From NCBI GenBank assembly GCA_012033055.1, contig JAAUPR010000002.1:12420-76419 (forward strand): a DNA stretch of 64,000 nt, read 5' to 3'. Numbering within the stretch: the stretch's first letter is position 1; every line of letters starts with the position of its first letter. A program made the position numbers and the translations under genes. The stretch comes from Limnothrix sp. RL_2_0. Its GTDB lineage: Bacteria > Cyanobacteriota > Cyanobacteriia > Cyanobacteriales > MRBY01. This document shows positions 36,046-45,664 of the stretch, in pieces. Below the pieces are notes generated by a model, which saw only the letters and a program-made list of their open reading frames with translations, was not told the origin of the DNA and searched no databases.

Positions 36046-37698
36046 TTGAGCACCGCTACCATCGCCACCCATCGCACCATTCGCCCCATTGCCACCTACG
36101 CACTCCACGGCATTGCGTATCACGCAGACTATTTTTGGGCGATTGAGACCATTAACGGTTACTTAATGCGAATTAACCCCAAAACCGACTCCACAGAGAT
36201 CATGAATATCGAAACATGGTCTGCCTTTATCGGAGCAACAGGGTTAGCGATTTATGAAGACACCCTCTGGTTTACCAGCGGCGAGTACGTTTACAAATGT
36301 TCCATGACCGATGGTCATTGGAATCCAGAACTATTTATTCGTTTGCGCGACACCGCCAACGGCATCACAGTATCCGGCAACAGCCTCTACATCAGTTGCC
36401 AAAAACAAGGCGATATTTATATTTACGACGCCACTAACGGCAAAGAAATCACCGCCCTCTATGCCCCCGGCATCGGCATCGAAAACCTCATCATTCGCGG
36501 CGAAGAACTCTGGGTATCCGACAACCTCGAACAAACCGTCTATTGCCTTGACCGCGCCACCGGAGCAGTGAAATTTAGCCTGCTAACCCCCTTTGCCTCC
36601 CCCACCGGCGTCACCTTCTACACAGATCCCGATTCCGGTGAAGAGATCCTATACGTTGCCTACGCTGACCAAGAACCCTACATTCGCGATAACCCCAACG
36701 CCGACCCCAACTACGAGCTGCAATATCGAGATGTAACCTTTTTGCACCCGTTGTACTTCCGGTACGATGCCGACAAAAAATACGCTCTATCGAATGGTTT
36801 CCGCATTGAAATGAGCTATGTCGAAGAATTATCTCCCCTAGAACCCGCAGAAATTGAAGGTTTTGAGTGGAAAATTGCCCTCCCAGCCGAAACCGATCGC
36901 CAGCAAATCATCGCACTAGAACCCATCGGTTTACCCTTCACTATCGAGGAGCATGATGGTCAAAAGATTGCTGTTTTTAAATTTGATGGTCTAAAACCGA
37001 AACAACGCCATGTTCTTGGTTGGCGGGCAGTGCTACAAGTCTGGGGCATTAAGTATCAATTCAATCCCCTCGATTGCGAAAACTTACCAGGGTTAACACC
37101 GGAGTTTGCCGAATGTTACCTCGTGGATAATGACAATCTTTCGATGGAGACGGAGATTATTCAGCGGGCAGCGGTGGAGGCGATTGGTACGGAGACTAAT
37201 TTCTTACGCCAAATGTACAGTATTCGTGATTATGTCTATGACCATTTGTCCTATGGCATTAAGCCCCACATTGATACGCCGGACATTGCGTTACGTCGTG
37301 GTGTGGGTTCCTGTGGTGAATATCTCGGTGTTTTGCTGGCTTTAGCGCGTTTAAACAAGATTGCTTGTCGGACGGTGGGACGTTATAAGTGCCCTGCTAG
37401 TGCGCACCAAAGATTAATCCCTCTCCAGCCGGACTATAACCATGTGTGGATGGAATTTTATCTGCCGGGTTATGGGTGGTTGCCGATGGAGTCGAACCCT
37501 GATGATATTCAGGAGGGTGGCCCTTATCCGTCGCGTTTCTTTATGGGCTTGGCTTGGTATCACGCGGAGATGGCGAAGGGAGTAAAGTTTGAAAAGCTTT
37601 ATCGTAATGGTGAGCCGATTCCTAAGGAAGTGCTTTCTCTGGGGGATTTGGCGTTAAATCATGTGCGTTTTACGATTCTTGAGGAATTGAAGCCTTAG
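36046..37698 (+). CDS. transglutaminase-like protein with beta-propeller N-terminus
   Basis: A 550-residue protein in two parts. The first 230 residues look like a beta-propeller of the SMP-30/NHL type (repeated blades such as GLAIYEDTLWFTSGEYVYKC, GITVSGNSLYISCQKQGDIYIYD, NLIIRGEELWVSDNLEQTVYCLD). Residues 370-500 are a transglutaminase core: Cys in RRGVGSCGEYLGVLLALARL, His in YNHVWMEFYLPGYGW and Asp in MESNPDD. No signal peptide, so probably cytoplasmic. The start is TTG 36046, the best available since the next ATG is within the propeller. The substrate (peptide, protein or polymer) is unknown. The stop overlaps that of alr. Confidence 0.85.
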   Translation: MSTATIATHRTIRPIATYALHGIAYHADYFWAIETINGYLMRINPKTDSTEIMNIETWSAFIGATGLAIYEDTLWFTSGEYVYKCSMTDGHWNPELFIRLRDTANGITVSGNSLYISCQKQGDIYIYDATNGKEITALYAPGIGIENLIIRGEELWVSDNLEQTVYCLDRATGAVKFSLLTPFASPTGVTFYTDPDSGEEILYVAYADQEPYIRDNPNADPNYELQYRDVTFLHPLYFRYDADKKYALSNGFRIEMSYVEELSPLEPAEIEGFEWKIALPAETDRQQIIALEPIGLPFTIEEHDGQKIAVFKFDGLKPKQRHVLGWRAVLQVWGIKYQFNPLDCENLPGLTPEFAECYLVDNDNLSMETEIIQRAAVEAIGTETNFLRQMYSIRDYVYDHLSYGIKPHIDTPDIALRRGVGSCGEYLGVLLALARLNKIACRTVGRYKCPASAHQRLIPLQPDYNHVWMEFYLPGYGWLPMESNPDDIQEGGPYPSRFFMGLAWYHAEMAKGVKFEKLYRNGEPIPKEVLSLGDLALNHVRFTILEELKP

Positions 37699-38906
37699 GG
37701 GTTTGGTTGCCTAGGTTCGTTGAGGTTAATGCGGGGTAGTCGGTGTTTAAAGCCACACATGATTTCCCATGAGATTGTGTCTAGTTGGTTTGCCCAATGG
37801 TCTACGGTAATTTGGCGATCGCCTTCCTCCCCACCAATTAAAGTCACCACATCGCCCGCTTTCGTGTCGGGTATATGGGAAATATCGAGCATAATTTGAT
37901 CCATCGTGATCGAACCGATTTGTGGCGCAAACTCGCCATTCAGTAAAACTTTTAAATTATTTGAAAGCTTGCGGGGCACGCCATCAGCATAACCAATTCC
38001 AATTACAGCAATAGTCGTTTCGTCGGAGGTGACAAAGCGATGTCCATAACTAACACCTGTATCGGCTGGCAGGGTTTTGATTTGAGTGATACGAGCCTTA
38101 ACTTGCATTACAGGCTTTAGCTCGACTTTATTTTCGAGATGAGGAGCTGGATAAGCGCCATAAATAGCCAGACCTGCCCGCACAAAATCGTAGTGAAATT
38201 CTTGTCCCAGTAAAATTCCGGCAGAGTTCGCAATATGCAGTTTCGGGAGGGGAATATTTTGCTCTTGAATGGCGTTTAGGGTTGTTTTAAATCGTTCGTG
38301 TTGCAAATAAGTGAAGCTCGGATCTGCCTCATCCGCCATCGCAAAATGGGAATAAATACTGGCAATTTCTAAATTGTGGGCTTGATCAACCGTTTTTACA
38401 AAATTTATCGCATTTTCCCAACGGGTTCCGAGGCGCGACATACCGGTGTCAATTTTTAGATGAACGGGTAAGGTTTGCCTTAACTTTGCCATTGTTTCAG
38501 AAAAAAGTTGGGCTTGTTCAATGGTGCATAATGTCGGCTGTAAATTCCAATGGGCGATCGCCTCAATTTCTTCCCGCGTATTTGTCGCCCCTAACACCAA
38601 AATCGGCGCAGTAATGCCCGCATCCCGTAGTTCTACCCCTTCTCCCAACGTGGCGATCGCCAACCATATTGCCCCATTTTTTAGCACCGTTTCCGCAACT
38701 TTAATTACACCGTGACCATAGGCATCCGCTTTCACTACTGCCATTAATTCTGTCTGGGGAGCCAATAATTTTTTCAACTCCCGCACATTATGGGCAAGGG
38801 CTTCATGGTCAATTTCTACCCATGCCCGCTGCCGAATCGCTTGGGAAAATTGATAATGGCGACAGGATTGGGACACGATATAAGAAAGCTGTTCTCCGTC
38901 CAACAT
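37695..38906 (-). CDS. alr: alanine racemase
   Basis: PLP enzyme converting L- to D-alanine for peptidoglycan. From ATG 38906 it has 403 residues. The PLP lysine is in AVVKADAYGHG (Lys59), HLKIDTGMSRLG is the arginine-containing barrel strand, and the catalytic tyrosine is in GVSYGHRFVT. GIGYADGVPRKLSN and GSITMDQIMLDIS are also diagnostic. An upstream TTG would add five residues. It converges with the transglutaminase gene, stop on stop. Confidence 0.96.
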   Translation of the reverse strand: MLDGEQLSYIVSQSCRHYQFSQAIRQRAWVEIDHEALAHNVRELKKLLAPQTELMAVVKADAYGHGVIKVAETVLKNGAIWLAIATLGEGVELRDAGITAPILVLGATNTREEIEAIAHWNLQPTLCTIEQAQLFSETMAKLRQTLPVHLKIDTGMSRLGTRWENAINFVKTVDQAHNLEIASIYSHFAMADEADPSFTYLQHERFKTTLNAIQEQNIPLPKLHIANSAGILLGQEFHYDFVRAGLAIYGAYPAPHLENKVELKPVMQVKARITQIKTLPADTGVSYGHRFVTSDETTIAVIGIGYADGVPRKLSNNLKVLLNGEFAPQIGSITMDQIMLDISHIPDTKAGDVVTLIGGEEGDRQITVDHWANQLDTISWEIMCGFKHRLPRINLNEPRQPNP

Positions 38907-39032
38907 AGGCGATCGCTCCAAAGAATAAAGTTTTGGGAACTATTCTAAACGTCTCTCTTATGAGAGTAACCGTTGTGGACGCTATCTTTTTTGTCTTTTA
39001 CAATGGCATTAAAAGTTAAACCGAGTAAAACA

Positions 39033-39323
39033 ATGGGATTACGTTTTCGAAAAAGAATCAAAGTTCTCCCCGGAATTTCCCTTAATCTGTCTAAATCTGG
39101 GGTTTCCACTTCGGTAAAAATTGGTCCAATCAATTGGAATTCTCGCACAGGTAAACAATCCATCAATTTACCCGGTGGCTTTTCATACCACATAGATAAA
39201 GCGAAAGGCGCAACAAAAGCCGAATTAGTGCAAGTCGCAAAAGATGCGGGCTTGTCGGGATATTCCAAACTTAACAAACAAGAATTAATTGATTTCTTAC
39301 AACAAGCTGGCGTGATTTCTTGA
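39033..39323 (+). CDS. DUF4236 protein with SAP-like C-terminus
   Basis: A 96-residue protein. GLRFRKRIKVLPGISLNLSK and SGVSTSVKIGP are the DUF4236 core. The last 30 residues (TKAELVQVAKDAGLSGYSKLNKQELIDFL) look like a SAP/Rho-N type helix-extended loop-helix, often nucleic-acid binding. ATG 39033 is the usual family start (MGLRF...); two earlier in-frame ATGs exist. It converges with ureG, 20 bases apart. Function unknown. Confidence 0.75.
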   Translation: MGLRFRKRIKVLPGISLNLSKSGVSTSVKIGPINWNSRTGKQSINLPGGFSYHIDKAKGATKAELVQVAKDAGLSGYSKLNKQELIDFLQQAGVIS

Positions 39324-39343
39324 GGTGTTTAAAAAGATATATT

Positions 39344-39940
39344 TCAAACAATATGTTGTTCGACAAATTTGATTACTTCATTTAGTCCATCAGCGGTTTT
39401 GAGGTTAGTGAAAAGAAATGGTTTTTTCCCGCGCATTTTTTTCGCATCGCGATCCATCACGCCTAAATCTGCGCCAACGGCTGGGGCGAGATCGATTTTA
39501 TTAATCACCAACAAATCAGATTTTGTGATGCCGGGACCACCTTTGCGGGGAATTTTATCGCCTGCTGCTACGTCAATTACATAGATAGTTAAATCGACTA
39601 ATTCGGGGCTAAATGTTGCTGCTAAATTATCGCCGCCACTTTCGACAAACATAATTTTTAACGGTGCAAATTTTTCTTCTAGTTCGGCGATCGCCGACAA
39701 ATTGAGTGATGCATCTTCCCGAATTGCAGTGTGGGGACAACCGCCTGTTTCTACGCCCATAATTCTCTCGGCTGGTAATGCGCCAGAACGGGTTAAAAAT
39801 TGGGCATCTTCCTTGGTGTAAATGTCATTGGTCACGACGGCGATTTGATACTTATCCCGTAGAGCCTTACATAGCGCATCTAACAATGCCGTTTTCCCTG
39901 AACCCACTGGCCCCGCAATGCCTACCCGTAATGCACTCAT
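39344..39940 (-). CDS. ureG: urease accessory GTPase UreG
   Basis: GTPase that powers nickel delivery to urease together with UreE/F/D. From ATG 39940, 198 residues. P-loop [12 protein letters not shown], metal-binding [18 protein letters not shown] (Cys-Pro-His), [17 protein letters not shown], and NKIDLAP for guanine recognition. No other ure gene is in the window, so urease genes are dispersed in this genome, as is common in cyanobacteria. Confidence 0.95.
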   Translation of the reverse strand: MSALRVGIAGPVGSGKTALLDALCKALRDKYQIAVVTNDIYTKEDAQFLTRSGALPAERIMGVETGGCPHTAIREDASLNLSAIAELEEKFAPLKIMFVESGGDNLAATFSPELVDLTIYVIDVAAGDKIPRKGGPGITKSDLLVINKIDLAPAVGADLGVMDRDAKKMRGKKPFLFTNLKTADGLNEVIKFVEQHIV

Positions 39941-40091
39941 CTTTTTAAATTTGCTCCAAATAACCACAGGATCATCATAGTCATGGCGATCGCCCTTGGC
40001 ACGAAACGTTGCTGAATTTCACAAATGAGCGAGAGAAAAAAGGGTTAACCAGTAGAATGATGGGCGGATTGACTTGTGCAGGAGATCGCTT

Positions 40092-41366
40092 GTGAGTACG
40101 GCAGAAAATTTGGTGTTACGTCAGGTGCGGGTGCTTGACCCCGTGGCGCAGTTGGATTCCTCGCAGGACGCTTGGTTTCAGGATGGCAAACTTCAGGCGA
40201 TCGCCCCCCAATTAAATAATCTCCCTCCAGACATTCAAGAGCTGGAAGCGGAAGATTTAATCTTGGCTCCCGGATTGGTAGATCTCTACAGTCACAGCAG
40301 CGAACCCGGTTATGAATCCCGCGAGACGTTGGCGCAATTGGCAAAAGGGGCGATCGCCGGAGGATTTACCCAAGTTGGCATTTTACCCGACACAAATCCC
40401 GCCCTCGACAATATTGGTCAGCTCAACAGTTTTCAACAATTAATCGACAATTTGCCCGACCCCAAACCAAACTTTCAACCTTGGGCAGCCATCACCAAAA
40501 AGACAAACGGCACAGATTTAACCGAATTAGGGGAATTGCTCACAGGCAATATCTGCGGTTTTAGCGACGGAAAAGCCTTGCAAAATTGGGGTTTATTGCG
40601 CCGAACCCTCGAATATCTCCGTCCTTTCAACAAGCCCGTTGCCCTCTTCCCGAAAAATCTTGCCCTCCATAATGGCGGTACAGCCCGCTACGGTAAAGCG
40701 AGTTTAGCCTACGGCCTAGTCGAAGAATTAGTCTCCGTCGAAACTACGGCGATCGCCGCCATTTGTGAATTAGTCGCCGAACTAAACACCCCCGTTCACC
40801 TGATGCGAATTTCCACCGCACGGAGCGTAGAACTCATTGCCGACGCAAAATCACGGGGTCTGCCCATCACTGCCAGCGTGTCATGGATGCATTTGCTCTG
40901 GAACACCAAAGCCCTTAGCACCTACGATCCCAACCTCAAATTTGATCCGCCCCTCGGTAATCCCAGCGACCAAGAAGCCCTGATCGAAGCTGTCAAAACG
41001 GGGGTAATTGAGGCGATCGCCATCGACCATCAACCCTATCTCTACGAAGAAAACACCGTCAGTTTCGGAGAAGCCCCATCCGGTGCCATCGGTTTAGAAC
41101 TCGCCCTGCCACTCCTCTGGCAAAACTTTGTCGTCTCCCAAGATTGGCAACCCCTCAAATTCTGGCAAGCCCTGAGCAGCAATCCTCAAAAATGTTTGGG
41201 ATATACAGCAAAGCAAATTATCCCCGAAAATCCCCAGCCATTGATCCTGTTCGACCCCAACAAAACATGGCAAGTCAATCACGAAAACCTCCATTGCCCC
41301 CAAACCAATACCCCTTGGTGGAATAAAAATCTGTCAGGCAAAATGATCAAATCATTTCTTCCCTAA
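40092..41366 (+). CDS. dihydroorotase-like protein lacking most metal ligands
   Basis: Amidohydrolase-fold protein of the dihydroorotase family, 424 residues. GTG 40092 is the start because AGGAG lies at 40080-40084. The family frame is evident (LILAPGLVDLYSHSSEPGYESRETL, GFTQVGILPDTNPALDN, FSDGKALQNWGLLRRTLEY, AIDHQPYLYEE). The residues that hold zinc in active enzymes are mostly replaced: HxH reads YSH, the histidine after the third strand is absent (ALFPKN), and HIAHVST reads HLMRIST. Only the late Asp in AIDHQP remains. It is probably not an active dihydroorotase and may be a structural partner like the PyrC' proteins of other bacteria. Confidence 0.8.
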   Translation: MSTAENLVLRQVRVLDPVAQLDSSQDAWFQDGKLQAIAPQLNNLPPDIQELEAEDLILAPGLVDLYSHSSEPGYESRETLAQLAKGAIAGGFTQVGILPDTNPALDNIGQLNSFQQLIDNLPDPKPNFQPWAAITKKTNGTDLTELGELLTGNICGFSDGKALQNWGLLRRTLEYLRPFNKPVALFPKNLALHNGGTARYGKASLAYGLVEELVSVETTAIAAICELVAELNTPVHLMRISTARSVELIADAKSRGLPITASVSWMHLLWNTKALSTYDPNLKFDPPLGNPSDQEALIEAVKTGVIEAIAIDHQPYLYEENTVSFGEAPSGAIGLELALPLLWQNFVVSQDWQPLKFWQALSSNPQKCLGYTAKQIIPENPQPLILFDPNKTWQVNHENLHCPQTNTPWWNKNLSGKMIKSFLP

Positions 41367-41408
41367 AGCAAATCCCCGTGCTCCTTGCCCAATCAAATCA
41401 TAAGCCAC

Positions 41409-41451
41409 AAAAAAAAGAACGGTCTTATGAAGCATCAACCCCATAAAACCG
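41409..41451 (-). terminator. terminator of ahcY
   Basis: On the minus strand CGGTTTTATG pairs with CATAAGACCG (nine of ten pairs) around a 12-base loop; TTC and a run of eight Ts follow. Confidence 0.8.
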
Positions 41452-41494
41452 CCTTAGATTATCAAACCGACATCAAAGCTGAGTACTTGAAAGA

Positions 41495-42871
41495 TTAGTA
41501 CTTATAGCTATCCGTTTTGAAAGGACCTTCCACTGGCACATTGATGTAGCCTGCTTGAGTTGTGGTGAGCTGAGTAACAACACCACCAAAGCCCTCTACC
41601 ATGTAGCGAGCCACTTCCTCATCTAACTGCTTAGGCAATACCTCAACAGTGATTTGGCGCTCAGCCGGACTCTGATCAGCAAACTTACGCTCAAACAAGA
41701 ACATTTGAGCCAGTACTTGGTTTGCAAAGGAGCCATCCATAATCCGTGAGGGGTGACCAGTGGCATTACCGAGATTCACTAAGCGACCTTCAGACAACAG
41801 AATCAAAAAGTCTTTGGGGTCATCGCTGCGATAGACCTTATGGACTTGGGGCTTAACCTCTTCCCACTCCCAAGTCTTGCGCATGTAGGCCGTATCAATC
41901 TCATTGTCAAAATGGCCAATGTTACAGACCACTGCACTCGGTTTCAGAGCGGCAAGCATAGCGGCATCACAAACATTGAAGTTACCAGTGGCAGTGACCA
42001 AGAGATCAATCTTAGCCAACAGCTCTTTGTTGACGCTATCGGGACCATTGTTAATGCCGTTGAGGTAAGGTGAAACGACTTCAAACCCGTCCATACAAGC
42101 CTGCATGGCACAGATGGGGTCTACTTCAGTCACCTTAACAATCATGCCTTCTTGGCGGAGCGAAGCGGCGGAGCCTTTGCCCACATCTCCATAGCCAATC
42201 ACCAAGGCTTTCTTGCCTGCCATGAGGTGATCGGTACCGCGCTTAATGGCATCGTTTAAACTGTGACGGCAGCCATATTTGTTGTCATTTTTGGCTTTGG
42301 TTACTGCGTCATTGACGTTAATTGCGGGAATTTTGAGTTCGCCTTTTTCGAGCATTTCATACAGGCGATGTACTCCAGTGGTAGTCTCTTCTGTTACGCC
42401 ATGGATGAGGGGAAGCATTTCGGGATAGGTTTCGTGGATGTAGCCAGTGAGGTCACCGCCATCGTCCAAAATCATGTTGGCATCCCACAGTTTGCCTTCG
42501 GGGGTGCGGCAGGTTTGCTCAATGCACCACATATATTCTTCTTCAGTTTCTCCTTTCCAGGCAAAAACAGGTGTGCCGGCTTCGGCGATCGCTGCGGCAG
42601 CATGATCTTGGGTAGAAAAGATATTGCAGGATGACCAACGCACTTCCGCGCCTAGTTCGATCAGGGTTTCAATCAGTACAGCGGTCTGAATCGTCATGTG
42701 AATGCAGCCGATAATCTTGGCTCCAGCCAAAGGCTTGCTATCGCTATACTTTTTCCTGATAGTCATCAGAGCTGGCATTTCACCTTCGGCGATCGCAATT
42801 TCCTTGCGTCCCCAGCTTGCGAGATTAATGTCAGCAACCTTATAGTCACGGGTTAGTGTTGAAGTGCTCAT
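41495..42871 (-). CDS. ahcY: adenosylhomocysteinase
   Basis: Hydrolyses S-adenosylhomocysteine to homocysteine and adenosine, keeping methylation reactions going. A 458-residue NAD+ enzyme. [31 protein letters not shown], the substrate-domain [20 protein letters not shown] and the NAD fold [18 protein letters not shown] are all intact, as is the C-terminal KTDSYKY whose lysine and tyrosine reach into the neighbouring subunit's NAD site. It has its own terminator. I looked for a SAH riboswitch in the leader and did not find one. Confidence 0.97.
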   Translation of the reverse strand: MSTSTLTRDYKVADINLASWGRKEIAIAEGEMPALMTIRKKYSDSKPLAGAKIIGCIHMTIQTAVLIETLIELGAEVRWSSCNIFSTQDHAAAAIAEAGTPVFAWKGETEEEYMWCIEQTCRTPEGKLWDANMILDDGGDLTGYIHETYPEMLPLIHGVTEETTTGVHRLYEMLEKGELKIPAINVNDAVTKAKNDNKYGCRHSLNDAIKRGTDHLMAGKKALVIGYGDVGKGSAASLRQEGMIVKVTEVDPICAMQACMDGFEVVSPYLNGINNGPDSVNKELLAKIDLLVTATGNFNVCDAAMLAALKPSAVVCNIGHFDNEIDTAYMRKTWEWEEVKPQVHKVYRSDDPKDFLILLSEGRLVNLGNATGHPSRIMDGSFANQVLAQMFLFERKFADQSPAERQITVEVLPKQLDEEVARYMVEGFGGVVTQLTTTQAGYINVPVEGPFKTDSYKY

Positions 42872-43359
42872 AGATTTACGGTCTAAAGTTAATGTCTAGA
42901 GGAAATTGATCCAAAAGTTAGCTGTGGCTAATCTGGGGACTAAATAATGGTCGAATGACAATACTATTTATCGATGCAATATTGCTTAGATAAAATCATC
43001 CTAAAGAATCAGCAACGCTAAAAACATCTAAAGTGTAACGTTAAGTTAATCGACTTTGTCAGTTTTTCTGAACGAAAATCGGGTATGTCACTACAAAAGA
43101 GTTCTTGCAAAAGCCCATAGACTAGTAATAAATATCCTTCCTTGGGGAAGGTGGCCGAAGGCCGAAAGGGATTTCGATAGGTTTCGCAAGTTACTGAGAA
43201 CCCACCTCTAGCCCCTCCCAAGAGGAAAATTTAGACTTATGCAAGAGGTCTAAAAATCACCGCAGGTCGCTGTGGATTGATAACTCGATTATTTATTTTA
43301 TTGTGCTCGGAAGGCATCCACGACAAAATTATTCAGAAAATATTTGGGAGTTTCAGCAA
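42872..43359. other. intergenic region between ahcY and the glutaredoxin gene
   Basis: 488 bases holding promoters of two divergent genes (not clearly recognisable) and one copy of the dispersed palindromic repeat at 43136-43170. No coding frame stands out. Confidence 0.5.
43136..43170 (+). repeat. dispersed palindromic repeat, copy 2
   Basis: CCTTCCTTGGGGAAGG followed by TGGCCGAAGGCCGAAAGGG. The first 20 bases equal copy 1 exactly; the second hairpin differs slightly. Confidence 0.75.
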
Positions 43360-43665
43360 ATGTTTGATTGGTTAAATCCGCTATTTAGCAGAAGTGCGAC
43401 TGGGGTTAATGCGAAGGTAGAAATCTATACTTGGCAAACCTGTCCCTACTGTATTGCAGCGAAAATGCTGCTCTTTTTTAAGGGAGTTCATTTCACTGAA
43501 TACAAAATTGACGGGGATGAGTCGGCGCGGACAAAAATGGCAGAACGCTCCAGCGGCAAACGCTCTGTGCCTCAAATCTTTATCAATAATGCTCACGTTG
43601 GTGGCTGTACGGACTTATTCGGCTTGGAGCAACAGGGGGAATTAGCCGTTTTGCTAAAGCAGTGA
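43360..43665 (+). CDS. grxC: glutaredoxin 3
   Basis: Dithiol glutaredoxin that reduces disulfides with glutathione. From ATG 43360 (GGGAG at 43345-43349 upstream) it has 101 residues. Active site CPYC at 28-31, the glutathione-binding SVPQIFINNAHVGGCTDL with cis-proline and GG. A 17-residue N-terminal extension precedes the core. Its stop overlaps the GTG start of tadA (GTGA), indicating translational coupling. gshB at 8.2 kb supplies glutathione to the same system. Confidence 0.93.
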   Translation: MFDWLNPLFSRSATGVNAKVEIYTWQTCPYCIAAKMLLFFKGVHFTEYKIDGDESARTKMAERSSGKRSVPQIFINNAHVGGCTDLFGLEQQGELAVLLKQ

Positions 43666-44138
43666 TTACGGCGGCGGAGTACGAAACTCATCTTTATTGG
43701 ATGAAAAAGGCGATCGCCATCGCAAAGGTAGCAGGCAAATCCGGTGAAATTCCAGTGGGTGCAATTATCATTGACAGTACAAATCAGATCCTTGCCCAGA
43801 GCGGTAATCGTAAAGAAAAGCAACAAGACCCCACCGCCCACGCCGAGGTTTTAGCTATTCGTGCAGCCAGCCAAATGTACCAAGATTGGCATCTAAATGA
43901 TTGCACTCTATATGTCACCCTAGAACCCTGCCCGATGTGTGCGGGAGCCATTATCCATGCCCGCCTAAAGCAAGTGGTGTATGGCGTAGATGATCCCAAA
44001 ACAGGCGCATTCAGAAGCACCGCTAATTTTGCCGATGCTCCTTTTTCTAATCATCGCCCCAATGTCATCGGCGGGATCGCTGAGACGGACTGTCGTCAAC
44101 TCTTGCAGCAGTGGTTTATGAAGAGTCGGAAAAGTTGA
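43662..44138 (+). CDS. tadA: tRNA-specific adenosine deaminase
   Basis: Converts A34 to inosine in tRNA-Arg(ACG). A 158-residue zinc deaminase: His60 and the catalytic Glu62 in TAHAEVLA, Cys90 and Cys93 in LEPCPMCAGAI. PKTGAFRS and the C-terminal helix are as in the family. The start is GTG 43662, overlapping the glutaredoxin stop by four bases. Confidence 0.94.
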   Translation: MITAAEYETHLYWMKKAIAIAKVAGKSGEIPVGAIIIDSTNQILAQSGNRKEKQQDPTAHAEVLAIRAASQMYQDWHLNDCTLYVTLEPCPMCAGAIIHARLKQVVYGVDDPKTGAFRSTANFADAPFSNHRPNVIGGIAETDCRQLLQQWFMKSRKS

Positions 44139-44200
44139 AGCATAATCGAGTTTGAGTGGGTAACGTAGAGTTACGTGAAATTATTCAATTAGGTACAACC

Positions 44201-44608
44201 ATGGTACAAGCGACAACAACAGCCCCCACCATCAAACAAGACGGCGATCGCCTCACCATCAAAGCCCCCATTTCCGACACCCGCCCGTGGGGAACCTTCA
44301 CCATCCTCGACGAGGGTCCCGGCTACAAAATTAAACGCATCGAAGTCAACCCCGGCCACCGCCTCAGCCTTCAGATGCACCACCACCGTAGCGAGCATTG
44401 GATTGTCGTTGCCGGTACGGCTCGCGTTGAATGTGGCGACACCAATAAATTACTGACCTCTAACCAATCAACCTACGTGCCCGCCTGCACCAACCACCGT
44501 CTCGAAAATCCCGGCGTTGTTCCCCTCGTCCTCATCGAAGTGCAAAATGGAGAGTATCTAGGCGAAGATGATATCATCCGTTTCCAAGACGATTATTCTC
44601 GCCAGTAG
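44201..44608 (+). CDS. mannose-6-phosphate isomerase-type cupin
   Basis: A 135-residue single cupin domain matching the C-terminal isomerase half of bifunctional type II mannose-6-phosphate isomerase/GDP-mannose pyrophosphorylase. RPWGTFTILDEGPGYKIKRIEVNPG, LSLQMHHHRSEHWIVVAGTARVE (metal histidines and glutamate) and LENPGVVPLVLIEVQNGEYLGEDDIIR are diagnostic. ATG 44201 is chosen; an upstream in-frame start at 44156 adds unconserved residues. It would supply mannose-6-phosphate for polysaccharide synthesis. Confidence 0.88.
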   Translation: MVQATTTAPTIKQDGDRLTIKAPISDTRPWGTFTILDEGPGYKIKRIEVNPGHRLSLQMHHHRSEHWIVVAGTARVECGDTNKLLTSNQSTYVPACTNHRLENPGVVPLVLIEVQNGEYLGEDDIIRFQDDYSRQ

Positions 44609-44631
44609 GCCGTACTCCACTAAGCTCGACC

Positions 44632-44954
44632 ATGATCCAAATCACCCCCACCGCTGCCCAAGAAATCAAACGTATTCAGCGCAGCCGCCAAGCCCCAGAC
44701 AGTTATCTCCGGCTGAAGTTGGCACAAGGGGGTTGTTTGGATTTCATCTATCAATTCGACCTTGAGGCCGCCGAAAAACAGGCGATCGCCAATTCACCAT
44801 TCGCAACATTAATGTCCTCATAGATTCCGCCGACGAAGAACATCTCCAAGACCTAAATATCGACTATTCCGAAGACCTAATGGGCGGCGGATTTCGTTTT
44901 ACAAATCCCAGCGCCACAAAAACCTGCAATTGCGGACAATCATTTCAGATATAG
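44632..44954 (+). pseudogene. A-type iron-sulfur carrier (HesB/IscA family), frameshifted in an A5 tract
   Basis: Carrier for Fe-S cluster assembly. The first part (MIQITPTAAQEIKRIQRSRQ...LKLAQGGCLDFIYQFDLE) has the first conserved cysteine. The frame then stops early at 44821-44823. With one A added in AAAAA (44774-44778) it continues as AAEKTGDRQFTIRNINVLID, then LMGGGFRFTNP and the CNCGQSF motif with the last two cluster cysteines, ending at 44952-44954: 107 residues, the normal family length. Such perfect repair of a small housekeeping gene argues for a sequence error. Confidence 0.8.
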
Positions 44955-44956
44955 CC

Positions 44957-44986
44957 TTGACATAGCATGTTCAAAGTAGCTAAGAT
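44957..44986 (+). promoter_or_regulatory. promoter of the str operon
   Basis: TTGACA (44957-44962), 18 bases, TAAGAT (44981-44986): a perfect -35 and a good -10, 59 bases before rpsL. Confidence 0.75.
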
Positions 44987-45044
44987 TACCATTTGTCAAT
45001 GCTAATGACTTACGTTATTAATTATTTGCGTAAGGCAAAACTTC

Positions 45045-45419
45045 ATGCCAACTATCCAACAGCTTATTCGTTCAGAACGCTCTAAGCTCAAAAAGAAAAC
45101 AAAATCCCCCGCACTGAAGCAATGCCCACAGCGTCGTGGCGTTTGCACCCGTGTTTATACCACTACACCCAAGAAGCCTAACTCAGCGCTTCGGAAAGTA
45201 GCCCGTGTTCGCCTAACCTCAGGATTTGAAGTAACCGCTTACATTCCCGGTATTGGCCACAATCTTCAAGAACACTCCGTTGTGCTCATCCGTGGTGGTC
45301 GTGTAAAAGACCTTCCCGGTGTTCGTTACCACATCGTCCGTGGAACCCTTGATGCGACTGGTGTAAAAGACCGCCGCCAAAGTCGTTCCAAGTACGGCGC
45401 AAAACGACCCAAAGAATAA
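45045..45419 (+). CDS. rpsL: 30S ribosomal protein S12
   Basis: First gene of the str operon. A 124-residue decoding-centre protein. [39 protein letters not shown] contains the KKPNS loop where streptomycin resistance mutations map, and [21 protein letters not shown] follows. The arginine/lysine-rich tail ends [13 protein letters not shown] strong promoter lies just upstream. Confidence 0.99.
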   Translation: MPTIQQLIRSERSKLKKKTKSPALKQCPQRRGVCTRVYTTTPKKPNSALRKVARVRLTSGFEVTAYIPGIGHNLQEHSVVLIRGGRVKDLPGVRYHIVRGTLDATGVKDRRQSRSKYGAKRPKE

Positions 45420-45664
45420 AGCCATGAGCTTAAGGTTGAGTTATTAGTATCGAGTTGCAACCACTAATAACCTCGGCGCAAGCCAAATCCTTAGCAAAAA
45501 CTTTGAAGAACATCAAAAACTTGTTGTGAACCGTTCTCTCTCACGAACTTTAACAGGACGTTCCACTCGTAAATAAAACTGCTGCCCTTAAACGGTGTGC
45601 CTAGACTATCTAGCGCGTCAAAAAAAACTAAGCAAACCCTTAATTCAGACGAAATCAAACAAAT

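Noticed and set aside
42872-43302. Possible SAH riboswitch in the ahcY leader
   Set aside because: I could not find the conserved stems or core of the SAH riboswitch; nothing beyond ordinary A/T-rich leader.
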